Translations under genes and position numbers: made by a program | Shown here: positions 1-8,022 of the stretch, in pieces | Position numbering within the stretch: position 1 is the stretch's first letter | Layout of the letters: every line of letters begins with the position of its first letter | NCBI GenBank assembly: GCA_964629875.1 | Contig: CAZVRK010000001.1 | Coordinates: 62,001 to 126,000, forward strand | Source of the DNA: UBA3495 sp964629875 | Lineage (GTDB): Bacteria; Chloroflexota; Dehalococcoidia; Lucifugimonadales; UBA3495 | Direction of reading: 5' to 3' | DNA length: 64,000 nt | The notes under the pieces: generated by a model | Told to the model about the DNA's origin: nothing | The model's database searches: none | The model's input: the letters and a program-made list of their open reading frames with translations, nothing else

Positions 1-1228
1 GTAGTAACATTAACACAATGCCGATTGTGCCGACCACCACAAGTGTAAGCTCTATACCAATTGCTTGCGCGATAAATCCGTTCATGACACTTCCGAGACT
101 GAACCCCAAAATTGCCATGGATCGGAGACCCATCACTCGCCCGCGAAAAGATAAGTCAGTAGTACGTAGAAGAGTAGTTAATATCATCACCTGCGAAGAC
201 GCAAAACCTAGGCCTATGCAGAATAGATTCACCAGGCTACCAACGAAGGAAGAATTAAAGCCTAACATGATAATAAGAATGTGCCATGCTATTACTGCTA
301 CTATCATTAGGCGGCCAGTCCTTTGTACACTTCCGAGTCCTGCGAAAATCAGCGCTCCTGTGAGTGAGCCTATCCCGAATGAGAGGAGCAGAATTCCCAA
401 TCCGCCGGCGTCCAAGCCTAGGGATTCTCTAGCAAAGATTGACACAAGGCTTGTGTGTACAGTCCATCCAGCGATATTGATTAATACGGCTACAAATAAA
501 GTAGCCCATAGCACTTGCTGACTTTTTACATAGATCAAGCCCTCTTTAATAGTCGCTAAGACGGAATATGCTTTAGAGGCTTGGTCTCGTCCTGATGTTT
601 TAATACCAAGCGCGGCTCCAGCGCTTATTATGTATAAAGCCATTATCAGGCAGTATGCACCAACTGGACCATAAAGTTTGTACATGAAAGCACCGGTAGG
701 AGGTCCAGCCAGCATGGCTACATTCATGGCTACAGAGTTGAAGGCTGCGCCGCTACTGATCCGTTCTTTTGGTAATATATCGGCTATTAATGATTGAGAC
801 GATGGCATCTGGAAAAGACGTGCTATACCGACCCCCATTGTGATTGCGAAGATAGGCCATATGTGACCTAGTTTTACTAGGGTTGAGCCAGATTTTGCTT
901 CTTGGATGTAATCGGTAGGGATAAGGAGCAGCATTATGAGCGCGAGTCCGGCCATTATAAATTGAACTGCGACTAAGAGACGGTTTCTGGCCAAGCGATC
1001 GACCATGGCTCCCGCGTATAGAGCCAAGAAGTTCAAAACCATACGGGCGCCCGCTATCATACCAACCAATACTGGTGAATCTGTTAATTCGAGAACGTAC
1101 CACGCTAGTACGGCAGATTCCATCTGAGTTCCCGTAGCTACGAAGGTTGTCGACAGCCATACGAATGAGAAATCCCGGTATTTAAAGACCTCTATTGAAC
1201 TGGGTATGCGTAAGTTTCGTTTGAGCAC
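1..1228 (-). CDS. MFS transporter (EntS/MFS_3-like exporter), 3' end cut by window
   Basis: An open frame of at least 409 codons reads leftward off the window edge. It starts at GTG 1226-1228, behind an AAGG Shine-Dalgarno at 7 nt spacing. The N-terminus carries the soluble lead-in RDFSFVWLST, then alternating hydrophobic helices and the MFS loop motif GAMVDRLARNR after the second helix. Twelve segments are expected for the roughly 420-residue family, so only the last few residues are missing. The family exports small molecules such as siderophores or drugs by proton antiport across the inner membrane; the substrate here is unknown. The frame has internal ATGs but no upstream ATG. Confidence 0.75.
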   Translation of the reverse strand, partial: MLKRNLRIPSSIEVFKYRDFSFVWLSTTFVATGTQMESAVLAWYVLELTDSPVLVGMIAGARMVLNFLALYAGAMVDRLARNRLLVAVQFIMAGLALIMLLLIPTDYIQEAKSGSTLVKLGHIWPIFAITMGVGIARLFQMPSSQSLIADILPKERISSGAAFNSVAMNVAMLAGPPTGAFMYKLYGPVGAYCLIMALYIISAGAALGIKTSGRDQASKAYSVLATIKEGLIYVKSQQVLWATLFVAVLINIAGWTVHTSLVSIFARESLGLDAGGLGILLLSFGIGSLTGALIFAGLGSVQRTGRLMIVAVIAWHILIIMLGFNSSFVGSLVNLFCIGLGFASSQVMILTTLLRTTDLSFRGRVMGLRSMAILGFSLGSVMNGFIAQAIGIELTLVVVGTIGIVLMLL

Positions 1229-1262
1229 ATCCCAACCTTAGGGTCCCCAACGGCAGGAGTTA

Positions 1263-2531
1263 TTAATTAATGACGGCATTTGGGAGTCTCTCTACTTGGA
1301 CGAGTTCTATTCGTGTATCCGAGGCTTGAAGTACTACGAGTTTTATATCGTCTTGGATGAAAGTTGTCCCGTTTTCGGGTACATGTCCTAGTGTCGCTAG
1401 AATGAAGCCAGCGAGCGTCTGATAATCTCCTTCAGGTAGGATTAGGTTCAGCTCGCTTTGCATTTCGGATATCAACGTTTGGCCTACAAGTTCGTATACT
1501 TCTGAGTCCGATTGGGGTAGGCTTTCTTCGGCAGTATCGGGCATGTCGCCCACTAGGACTTCTAGGAGTTGTTTTGCAGTTGCCAATCCCGCAAGACCAC
1601 CAAATTCATTTATGGCATATACGAGGCCGTGACGCGATTGTTGCATTTCCCTGAAAGTGGTACTGATAGTTTTTGTTTCAGGCACAAAGAAAGGCGGTGT
1701 AGACAATGTGGTTACGTCGCTCGTTTCTGTGATTTCTTGTCGTCCAAATGACATCAGGACATCTTTTGTCGTTAGTGTCCCGATAATGTTTTCTGGATTA
1801 TCTTGGCATATAGGGAATCGAGTATGGCTATCTGTAGCAAACAGTGTAAGAAATTCCTGGAGAGTGGTGCCGGATTGGATGGCTCTTATTTGGGGCCTAG
1901 GTGTCATAACTTCCCGAATTTGTTTGTCTCCAAAACTAAATACTTGTTCTAGGAGTTTAGCTTCAGATTCTTCAACAGCTCCCCCTTGACGACTCATGTC
2001 AATGAGCATACGTAGCTCTCCTTCGGTTACGCGTTCTTCATCATTGTTATCCTGTCCGAAGATAGACTGAGTAACGCGTGAGAGCCATTGCAGGAATAAT
2101 ATTACTGGGAATAATGAATATTCGACCATTTTCAATGGCCTTGCGTACAAGAAGGACACTTTCTCAGATTTTTTTACTGCAATACTCTTAGGTATGATTT
2201 CCCCGAAGATCAAGAGAATACTAGTCCCAATAACAGTGGCCGCAGTAAGTGCTAACGGTCCTTCGTCCAGCCATTGAACTGCTAACGCGGTGATAAGTGC
2301 AGTAAATGCTACGTTTACTAAGTTGTTTCCCAGAAGAATGGTAGACAGTAATCGCTCCGGACTACTGACCATATCTTGGACTCTTTTAGCCCCTGGTACG
2401 TTGTTGTTAACTAGGTAACTCAACCGAGTCTTCTGTAGAGAGAGGAACGCTGCTTCAGAGCTTGAAAAGAAAGCTGAAAACAATATGAATATCGCTATTA
2501 GAGCTAAACTTATGATTATATCCGCTGGCAA
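1263..2531 (-). CDS. CNNM/CorC (HlyC) family membrane protein with CBS domains
   Basis: The 422-residue protein has the full order of the family. A DUF21 membrane domain spans about residues 1-170, with the helix-capping FFSSSEAAFLS and the GEIIPK motif near 110. A pair of CBS domains follows at about 205-330 and a CorC_HlyC C-terminal domain at about 345-420. Such proteins are linked to magnesium or cobalt efflux and magnesium homeostasis; the old 'hemolysin' name is misleading. Translation starts at TTG 2529-2531 behind a strong GGGGAGG, 7 nt away. It sits 34 bp upstream of the MFS exporter on the same strand and may be cotranscribed with it. Confidence 0.9.
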   Translation of the reverse strand: MPADIIISLALIAIFILFSAFFSSSEAAFLSLQKTRLSYLVNNNVPGAKRVQDMVSSPERLLSTILLGNNLVNVAFTALITALAVQWLDEGPLALTAATVIGTSILLIFGEIIPKSIAVKKSEKVSFLYARPLKMVEYSLFPVILFLQWLSRVTQSIFGQDNNDEERVTEGELRMLIDMSRQGGAVEESEAKLLEQVFSFGDKQIREVMTPRPQIRAIQSGTTLQEFLTLFATDSHTRFPICQDNPENIIGTLTTKDVLMSFGRQEITETSDVTTLSTPPFFVPETKTISTTFREMQQSRHGLVYAINEFGGLAGLATAKQLLEVLVGDMPDTAEESLPQSDSEVYELVGQTLISEMQSELNLILPEGDYQTLAGFILATLGHVPENGTTFIQDDIKLVVLQASDTRIELVQVERLPNAVIN

Positions 2532-2952
2532 AGAATTACCTCCCCAAAATATCTAAGGGTTTGATAGATGTTTGAGTAGTGGAGTAGCGCGGTAAATAAC
2601 TGGCAGCTACGTTCATAGGGTGCGCAGGCTTGAAAGAAATAGAGCGGTGGGGTCCAGCGACAGAGGTTCGTTGAACAATTGACATCATCAGGCGGTATGT
2701 GTCCGAGAGTGTCCGAATATCAAGTTTTGTGCTGGTGACTTCTCTTTGGGTTATGTTGAGATAATGGGGCAACGCATTCGGGAATCCTGCAAAGTGCGCT
2801 GCCATCGATAAGCATGTCGGATCCAAAATAGCTCCGTGGTTAACTTTTTATCGGTTGCCGTAATGTAGAGACCTTATCTGAGAGTCCACGAAAAATCAAG
2901 TGAACAAGCTACTAGGATTGACAGGCTCCCCTACGTGATCTATGCTCAATTG
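2532..2952. other. Intergenic stretch with no supported gene
   Basis: Between the CNNM gene and the promoter of the DUF35-thiolase pair lie about 420 bp. The only long frame, 96 codons on the minus strand (2536-2826), has no recognisable domain, no clear ribosome site and a composition unlike the neighbouring proteins. I see no RNA gene or repeat here. Confidence 0.4.
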
Positions 2953-2985
2953 TCCGGGAATTTATTTCTTATAATGTATCCCGGA
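2953..2985 (+). promoter_or_regulatory. Promoter -10 inside an inverted repeat, upstream of DUF35-thiolase
   Basis: A perfect -10 hexamer TATAAT (2970-2975) is flanked by a perfect 7-bp inverted repeat, TCCGGGA at 2953-2959 and TCCCGGA at 2979-2985. The arms lie in the spacer and around the expected start site near 2982, where a repressor dimer would block RNA polymerase. The -35 is poor (CAATTG at 17 bp), which may mean an activator or an extended -10. Operator function is inferred. Confidence 0.5.
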
Positions 2986-3028
2986 GATATTTCAAGTTTA
3001 TTTAATTGTGTTGAATTGGAGTAAAGAC

Positions 3029-3439
3029 ATGCCCAAGATCATTCCTGAAGCTGACGATCTGAGCAAACCATTCTGGGATGCTGTTAACGAGAAAATACTT
3101 AGGCTTCAACATTGTGATTCATGCGATAAGCTGCAATATCCTCCCAAAGCTACGTGCCACATTTGTGATTCTTCGGACCACCTCGGATGGAAGGACGTTG
3201 AAGGGAAAGGGCATGTTGCGACTTTTATCGTTATAGAGGACGGACGACTTAATAGGCGTATGCCCGACCAACCATACAACTTGGCGATGGTTACCCTTGA
3301 TGAAGATCCAACGATTAATTTTTATTCGAATTTACCTGGAGTTCAGGCTTATGAAGTGCCCGTAGGCAGCCCCGTGGTGGTCGTATTTGAAGAAGTTGCC
3401 CCAGGGCAGTTAATCCACGAGTGGCAAGTAGTTGCCTAA
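3029..3439 (+). CDS. DUF35 Zn-ribbon/OB-fold protein, thiolase partner
   Basis: This 136-residue protein has an N-terminal helix, then a rubredoxin-like zinc ribbon with Cys29, Cys32, Cys43 and Cys46, then a C-terminal OB fold (about 55-130). This is the DUF35 acyl-CoA-associated layout. DUF35 proteins bind and serve SCP2-type thiolases or acetoacetyl-CoA thiolase complexes, presenting CoA thioesters. I place the start at ATG 3029, because GGAG lies 7 nt upstream; a GTG at 3008 in the same frame lacks a ribosome site. The thiolase gene follows 51 bp downstream, the usual pairing. Confidence 0.88.
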   Translation: MPKIIPEADDLSKPFWDAVNEKILRLQHCDSCDKLQYPPKATCHICDSSDHLGWKDVEGKGHVATFIVIEDGRLNRRMPDQPYNLAMVTLDEDPTINFYSNLPGVQAYEVPVGSPVVVVFEEVAPGQLIHEWQVVA

Positions 3440-3490
3440 AACAACACCAGAGAATACTTGTGATTTATTAGGAAAAAGAGGATCCGAAAT

Positions 3491-4801
3491 ATGCAAAACG
3501 ATTATCGATGGCGTAGAGATAAAGACGGCTTAGGTGTTTGGGAGCACAGAGGCAAGGTAAGTATATCTGGATACGGGCATTCACCGGTAGACCGACGTTG
3601 GGACGGGAAGGCGATGGATGAAACTGTTGGCGCCTACTCCATTTTAGCGTGCCAAAAAGCTATGGAGGATGCAGGTGTAACACCGGACGAGGTCGATGGT
3701 GTTATATGTTGCGATAGCCACATAGCTGGAGCAAGTGGTGGATCAGCCTCGACTTGGGCCCCAAGGCCGTATTTTGACGCCCCGTATGACTCAGAACTGG
3801 GACTAACACTCGTGAATTCGGAGTGGTTAGTGAAAACCATGGGCCTGAAAAATGTTAAATTCGCTCCGACAGGAGTCCCTACTATTGGAGAAATGGTCGG
3901 TATGGCCGCTCAGGCAGTAGGAGATGGGGTTTGCAATACCTGTCTCGTGATCTATCCCTGTGGGAACTTGGAAGGACGCTATCGTAGGGGTGGTGAGAAC
4001 TCCGAGGACTATGCTCGTGGGGCACGTCAATGGACTGTTCCTTGGGGAAACCACGGGGGTAACGACTTTATTAATATCTTCCCCCATAACCAATATTGCC
4101 TGAAGTATGGTGGTACACATGATGACGTATTCCCGTTCGTGCAAAATCAGCATCGTAACGGGTTGATGACACCATGGGGGTTTAATGCTAATAATGGGAT
4201 TGATATGATTACGCGAGAGGATTACGTATCATCTCGTTACATCCTCAATCCGTTACGCATCTGGGACTGTGACCGTCCGGTTAACACGTCAACAGCTTAT
4301 TTGTTTACAACCGCAGAAAGGGCTAAAGACATGAAGTCACAGCCGGTCTATGTGCTCAATCACTCTCAACATAGTTTCAGTCAAAGGACGACCCAACCGG
4401 ATTTGGATGAGATAGAAGAATGGACAGATCGGGCAGCTGCCAGAATGTATGAGGGTGCAGGCCTTGGCCCATCAGATGTAGACATATTCAATCCATACGA
4501 TGGGTATTCAATCATGGCACAATTTTTCTTAGAAGGCTTCCAATGGCACGGCGTTAAAAGGGGAGATGCCTTCGCGTTTTATGCAGGGGATATTAGTGTG
4601 GAAGGGCCTCATCCATTCAGCTCTAGTGGTGGTAATTTGGGGAACGGTAGAACTCGCACAGCCATGTATACTGATAGTATCCAACAACTGAGGGGTACCG
4701 CTGGCCCGCGCCAAGTTACAGTCCGAGCGGAGACGGCACTTTGCGCATTTACTACACCGAGCAGTGGTGGTTGGTTGATGCTTGGTAAACAACCAAACTA
4801 G
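3491..4801 (+). CDS. Thiolase, SCP2/lipid-transfer type
   Basis: The 436-residue protein has the thiolase fold. The N-terminal half holds the helix AYSILACQKAMEDAGVTPDE and the strand DGVICCDSH. The C-terminal half holds DIFNPYDGYSIM and the glycine-rich loop SSSGGNLGNGR that replaces the HPxGxSG signature. The family cleaves or forms 3-ketoacyl-CoA bonds, and many members with a DUF35 partner act in steroid side-chain or other non-fatty-acid degradation. Gene order DUF35-thiolase supports a complex. The exact acyl substrate is not visible. Confidence 0.85.
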   Translation: MQNDYRWRRDKDGLGVWEHRGKVSISGYGHSPVDRRWDGKAMDETVGAYSILACQKAMEDAGVTPDEVDGVICCDSHIAGASGGSASTWAPRPYFDAPYDSELGLTLVNSEWLVKTMGLKNVKFAPTGVPTIGEMVGMAAQAVGDGVCNTCLVIYPCGNLEGRYRRGGENSEDYARGARQWTVPWGNHGGNDFINIFPHNQYCLKYGGTHDDVFPFVQNQHRNGLMTPWGFNANNGIDMITREDYVSSRYILNPLRIWDCDRPVNTSTAYLFTTAERAKDMKSQPVYVLNHSQHSFSQRTTQPDLDEIEEWTDRAAARMYEGAGLGPSDVDIFNPYDGYSIMAQFFLEGFQWHGVKRGDAFAFYAGDISVEGPHPFSSSGGNLGNGRTRTAMYTDSIQQLRGTAGPRQVTVRAETALCAFTTPSSGGWLMLGKQPN

Positions 4802-4821
4802 ACGATAGGAAAGGTTTTAAT

Positions 4822-5160
4822 TTGGCCGAGTTAATAAGCTTTGACATTGATGGGACTTTAGAAGTTGGGGATCCACCTGGATGCATAGATATGGAAATGG
4901 TCCGCAAGGCGAAAGAGAAAGGTTACATAATTGGAAGTTGTTCTGATAGGACAGTAACCAATCAGAAACGCATCTGGAGTGAGCAGGGGATAGAAGTGTC
5001 TTTCACTGTCGTTAAACATCAATTAGAGTCGGTTAAAGAGGCGTTCGAAGCCGACTGCTATTATCATATTGGTGATACAAACATCGATAAGCAATATGCT
5101 GACCAAGCTGGGTTCACGTTTTTTCTACCAGAAGACTCGGTACCTGTATTCTGGGACTGA
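4822..5160 (+). CDS. Small HAD-superfamily hydrolase
   Basis: The 112-residue protein is a minimal HAD domain. It has the nucleophile motif DIDGT (Asp8, Asp10), a Ser in SCSDRT as motif II, a Lys in VVKHQ as motif III, and GDTNIDKQYAD as motif IV. Without a cap domain it probably acts on a large or protein-bound phosphate, or is a structural relative. It starts at TTG 4822 with AGGAAAGG upstream, 20 bp after the thiolase stop, so it is probably cotranscribed. It converges on the CoA-transferase gene at 5192. Confidence 0.75.
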   Translation: MAELISFDIDGTLEVGDPPGCIDMEMVRKAKEKGYIIGSCSDRTVTNQKRIWSEQGIEVSFTVVKHQLESVKEAFEADCYYHIGDTNIDKQYADQAGFTFFLPEDSVPVFWD

Positions 5161-5191
5161 CCTTATCGAGCGGCTCGCTTTACCCAGTTAT

Positions 5192-6397
5192 CTAGATGAC
5201 TTCTTCTGAATGTAGGTCCTGTAGAACGGCGCTCGGTATCTTCAAGACGTCCGTATAGATATAGTCGTTGTGTTGTCCTAGTCTAGGGGCTACTCTGTCT
5301 GCCCTCATAGTATTTTCCCCATCAATGAAAAATCCAGGGCCTGGATAGGCTAGAGTTTCCGATTCAGGATCGTCTATAGATACGAAGTATCCTCTTTCAG
5401 CGAGATGAGGTGATTCAAGCACTTGGATAGGACTCTGAACTAACCCTATTACTAAGCCCTGCGCCATGGTAGCTTCCATAAGAGGGATATTCTCCCATTG
5501 CATGAGTTTTGGTGCCACAAGCTCGTAAAGCTCCTGCCAGTGATCAAGCCTGCCAGGTCTGGTGCCGAACTTCGGATCACGTAGTCTCGGTTCGTCAAGA
5601 AAGTCAGACCACACCTCCATCGGCTTCCCACCGGTTCCTGCAGTGGTAAGAGTTACTTCCCCGTCTTTTGTTGGCAAATGCATTCCATCCATAACATTTG
5701 TGTCACTTCCTCCGCGCCGAGGGTTTCGGCCAGTAAATGTGAATGGATGGATCAACTGTGAAGGGGTTGCCACGACGGATTCTGTTGTTGAGAGGTCAAT
5801 ATAGCTCCCTTCTCCTGTGACATCTCTGTTAAGTAGTGCCGCCATGAGCGCGATTACACCATTTCGAGCTGTTGTTATCTCCATCTGATCAAGAACAGTA
5901 CCCATTGGGGGTTTGTCGGATGAACCGGTAACTGCGTGTAAGAAGCCGCCTATGGCCTGACTCGTGAAGTCGTTACCTTTGTATTGGGCATATGGGCCGG
6001 TTTGCCCATAGTAGGTTATAGATAGCATTATCAACGTGTCGTTGAGGCGCATTAGATCGTCGTAACCTAGCCCAAGCGTACTTAGATAATTGGGCGCAAA
6101 ACTTTCTATACATATGTCGCATGTGTTTACTAATCGTTTGCAGACATCGGCAGCGTGAGGATGAGCCAGATCTAACGTTACCCCAAATTTATTAGTATTG
6201 AACGCCATGAAGGCGCTGCTAATCAACTCACCTGCTAAAGTTTTTAGGAGAGGTGGTTCGCGCCTCAGGGGATCGCCGCTTGGTGCTTCAACTTTGATGA
6301 CAGTTGCGCCCTGATCTGCCAACAATTTTCCACAGAATGCGACCGAGGGTGACTCACCCAGTTCTAAAACTCGAATATCTGAGAGTATACCTTCCAT
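5192..6397 (-). CDS. Family III CoA-transferase (CaiB/BaiF)
   Basis: This 401-residue protein matches the interlocked-dimer CoA-transferase family. It has the start IRVLELGESPSVAFCGKLLA, then VIKVEAPSGDPLRRE, then the region around LDQMEITTARNGVIALMAAL where the catalytic Asp lies, and finally the C-terminal GxxxG-rich half. It moves CoA between carboxylic acids. It is the second gene after another CoA-transferase on the same strand, 32 bp apart, so the two may form one transcript. Donor and acceptor acids are unknown. Confidence 0.88.
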   Translation of the reverse strand: MEGILSDIRVLELGESPSVAFCGKLLADQGATVIKVEAPSGDPLRREPPLLKTLAGELISSAFMAFNTNKFGVTLDLAHPHAADVCKRLVNTCDICIESFAPNYLSTLGLGYDDLMRLNDTLIMLSITYYGQTGPYAQYKGNDFTSQAIGGFLHAVTGSSDKPPMGTVLDQMEITTARNGVIALMAALLNRDVTGEGSYIDLSTTESVVATPSQLIHPFTFTGRNPRRGGSDTNVMDGMHLPTKDGEVTLTTAGTGGKPMEVWSDFLDEPRLRDPKFGTRPGRLDHWQELYELVAPKLMQWENIPLMEATMAQGLVIGLVQSPIQVLESPHLAERGYFVSIDDPESETLAYPGPGFFIDGENTMRADRVAPRLGQHNDYIYTDVLKIPSAVLQDLHSEEVI

Positions 6398-6429
6398 AAA
6401 CCATCTCTTGTGTGTGTTATTTTAGGGGA

Positions 6430-7686
6430 TTATATCTGGAGATCTTCTGCATCTGGGGTGTTTGCGATAATCCCGTCTTTGTAGAGTTCCGTGATTCCTT
6501 GGGTGCTGTAATTAGCTAATTGGCTGAGAACCTGCTCGTTATCCTCTCCTAACGTGGCGACCCGTTCTATGCCCATTGGAATTCCAGTACTCCGGAACGG
6601 ACGACCGGCGTACTGACGCGGTCCCACTGTAGGGACGGATCTATTTTCAACCGTCCAAAAGAATTGTCTAGAGGTAAAATGCGGATCAGAAAGTAGGTCT
6701 TCCGCGGTATATACTGCGGCGGAGCATACATCGTTAGTTTGTAGGTAGTGCATTAACGCTTTGTTCTCTTGGGACTTGGTCCAGATGCCCAAAGCTTCGT
6801 CTATAGTATGGCGCCATTCTGATCGTCCTTCTACTGTGTCGTAATGATGATGATTAGCCCACTCGGGTTGACCCATGGCGCGTTTTAAGTTATCCCACTC
6901 ATAGTCGGAACCTACCGATATCGCTATCCAGCGATCATCACCGAGAGTTGGATAGACATTGTGTGGTGATTTCCAAATATGAGAGCACCCCAGTCGATTA
7001 CGAGTGATATCCTGTTGTGCTTCTAATATCGCTGGGCCAATGGCGGATACACCCGTTTCTTGCATTGTGAGGTCTATCCGCATGCCGAGACCAGTTTTCC
7101 GACGACGGTATAGTGCTAGGAGAAGTGCGTACGCAACATTGTTTCCAACGGAGTGATCCATGTAATTATTACTTGCCCTGAGAGATGGCCCCCCTTCGTA
7201 ACCCGTTAAGGACGATAATCCACATGCTGCGTCAACCGTCCGAGCTCTGGATCCAGCTCGTCTCCACGGTCCGGTATAACCGAAAGCCGTGCTGCTTAAA
7301 GTTATGATCTTTGGATTTATTTCACTAAGGCTATCGTGGTCGAACCCAAACCTCTGCATAGTGCCAGGTCGAAAATTATCGGTTACGATATCCGCTGATT
7401 GTACGAGTTTTAAGAATATTTCTTTCCCCTTAGGTTGAGTAACGTCAATACACAGACTCTCTTTGTTGCGAGTGCCATAATATGAGAGGTTTCCGGCTTC
7501 GTTCCACCATGCTTCACCTGGTTTGCCGTTTGGGAAAGGGCCAGCTTTGCGATCTTGCAAATGTTTCTTGCTTTCTATTCGAATGACCCTGGCCCCTAAA
7601 TCCGCAAGATAGCTCGTAGCCCAGGGCAATGCGTGGACTTGCTCAAGGGTTAAGACTGTAATGTCTTGTAGAATGTTTGCTCTCAT
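6430..7686 (-). CDS. Family III CoA-transferase (CaiB/BaiF), second paralogue
   Basis: This 418-residue CoA-transferase has the family elements LPWATSYLADLGARVIRIES, DNFRPGTMQRFGFD and NNYMDHSVGNNVAY (candidate catalytic Asp), followed by the helix ALYRRRKTGLGMRIDL. It starts at ATG 7686 behind GAAGGG at 7 nt. It is clearly diverged from its downstream paralogue, so the pair may act on two acids or form a heteromer, as some CoA-transferase and lyase subunits do. Reaction: CoA thioester plus acid to exchanged thioester. Confidence 0.88.
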   Translation of the reverse strand: MRANILQDITVLTLEQVHALPWATSYLADLGARVIRIESKKHLQDRKAGPFPNGKPGEAWWNEAGNLSYYGTRNKESLCIDVTQPKGKEIFLKLVQSADIVTDNFRPGTMQRFGFDHDSLSEINPKIITLSSTAFGYTGPWRRAGSRARTVDAACGLSSLTGYEGGPSLRASNNYMDHSVGNNVAYALLLALYRRRKTGLGMRIDLTMQETGVSAIGPAILEAQQDITRNRLGCSHIWKSPHNVYPTLGDDRWIAISVGSDYEWDNLKRAMGQPEWANHHHYDTVEGRSEWRHTIDEALGIWTKSQENKALMHYLQTNDVCSAAVYTAEDLLSDPHFTSRQFFWTVENRSVPTVGPRQYAGRPFRSTGIPMGIERVATLGEDNEQVLSQLANYSTQGITELYKDGIIANTPDAEDLQI

Positions 7687-7721
7687 ATACCGGCCCTTCA
7701 GTTCCTGAAACTATAGGTTCA

Positions 7722-7761
7722 TACGATCATGAAGACGATATTACTGAAGCTTATGATCGTA
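7722..7761. repeat. 9-bp perfect inverted repeat between CoA-transferase and dnaA
   Basis: TACGATCAT at 7722-7730 and ATGATCGTA at 7753-7761 are exact reverse complements with a 22-bp loop. The element lies 36 bp upstream of the CoA-transferase start and far upstream of dnaA. It could be an operator for the leftward pair or a hairpin in its leader. No T-run follows on either strand, so it is not a standard terminator. Confidence 0.4.
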
Positions 7762-7858
7762 GTCAATTGGCATTCATAGCGAAAGATGTTACTCAAACGA
7801 TACGTGGCTTAACTTTTGATAAACATTGGTGCCAAATCGTGAGTCGTTGAGCATAAAT

Positions 7859-7895
7859 AGGGTGTTGACACCCTTTATAGACGACCGGATATACT
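7859..7895 (+). promoter_or_regulatory. dnaA promoter with a perfect 16-bp palindrome over the -35
   Basis: A consensus -35 TTGACA (7865-7870) and a -10 TATACT (7890-7895) are separated by 19 bp, slightly long. The -35 is embedded in AGGGTGT-TG-ACACCCT (7859-7874), perfectly symmetric around the central TG. A symmetric site over the -35 is what a dimeric repressor would bind. I found no DnaA-box cluster (TTATNCACA) here, so simple DnaA autoregulation is not obvious. Transcription would start near 7902, giving a leader of about 120 nt. Confidence 0.5.
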
Positions 7896-8022
7896 AACGA
7901 ATCGTTTCCGGGGTGGCCGGGATATTATAGGGAGGAGGCGGCGGTGATATTGTTTCCGCATATGTTACTCGAAGACATTTGTTCAATGGATGAGTTAGAT
8001 ATGTCGTACTCGAGGGCACAGC

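Noticed and set aside
18..521. Plus-strand 167-codon frame
   Set aside because: It is antisense to the MFS transporter frame on the minus strand, which has proper membrane helices.
753..1160. Minus-strand 135-codon frame
   Set aside because: Lies in another frame inside the MFS gene; composition is rich in Arg, Ser and Gly with no domain.
2536..2826. Minus-strand 96-codon frame
   Set aside because: No domain and no ribosome site, and it covers the ribosome site of the CNNM gene. Kept only as a remark.
7687..8022. Replication origin next to dnaA
   Set aside because: No TTATNCACA cluster or AT-rich unwinding tract was found; only two inverted repeats and a promoter.
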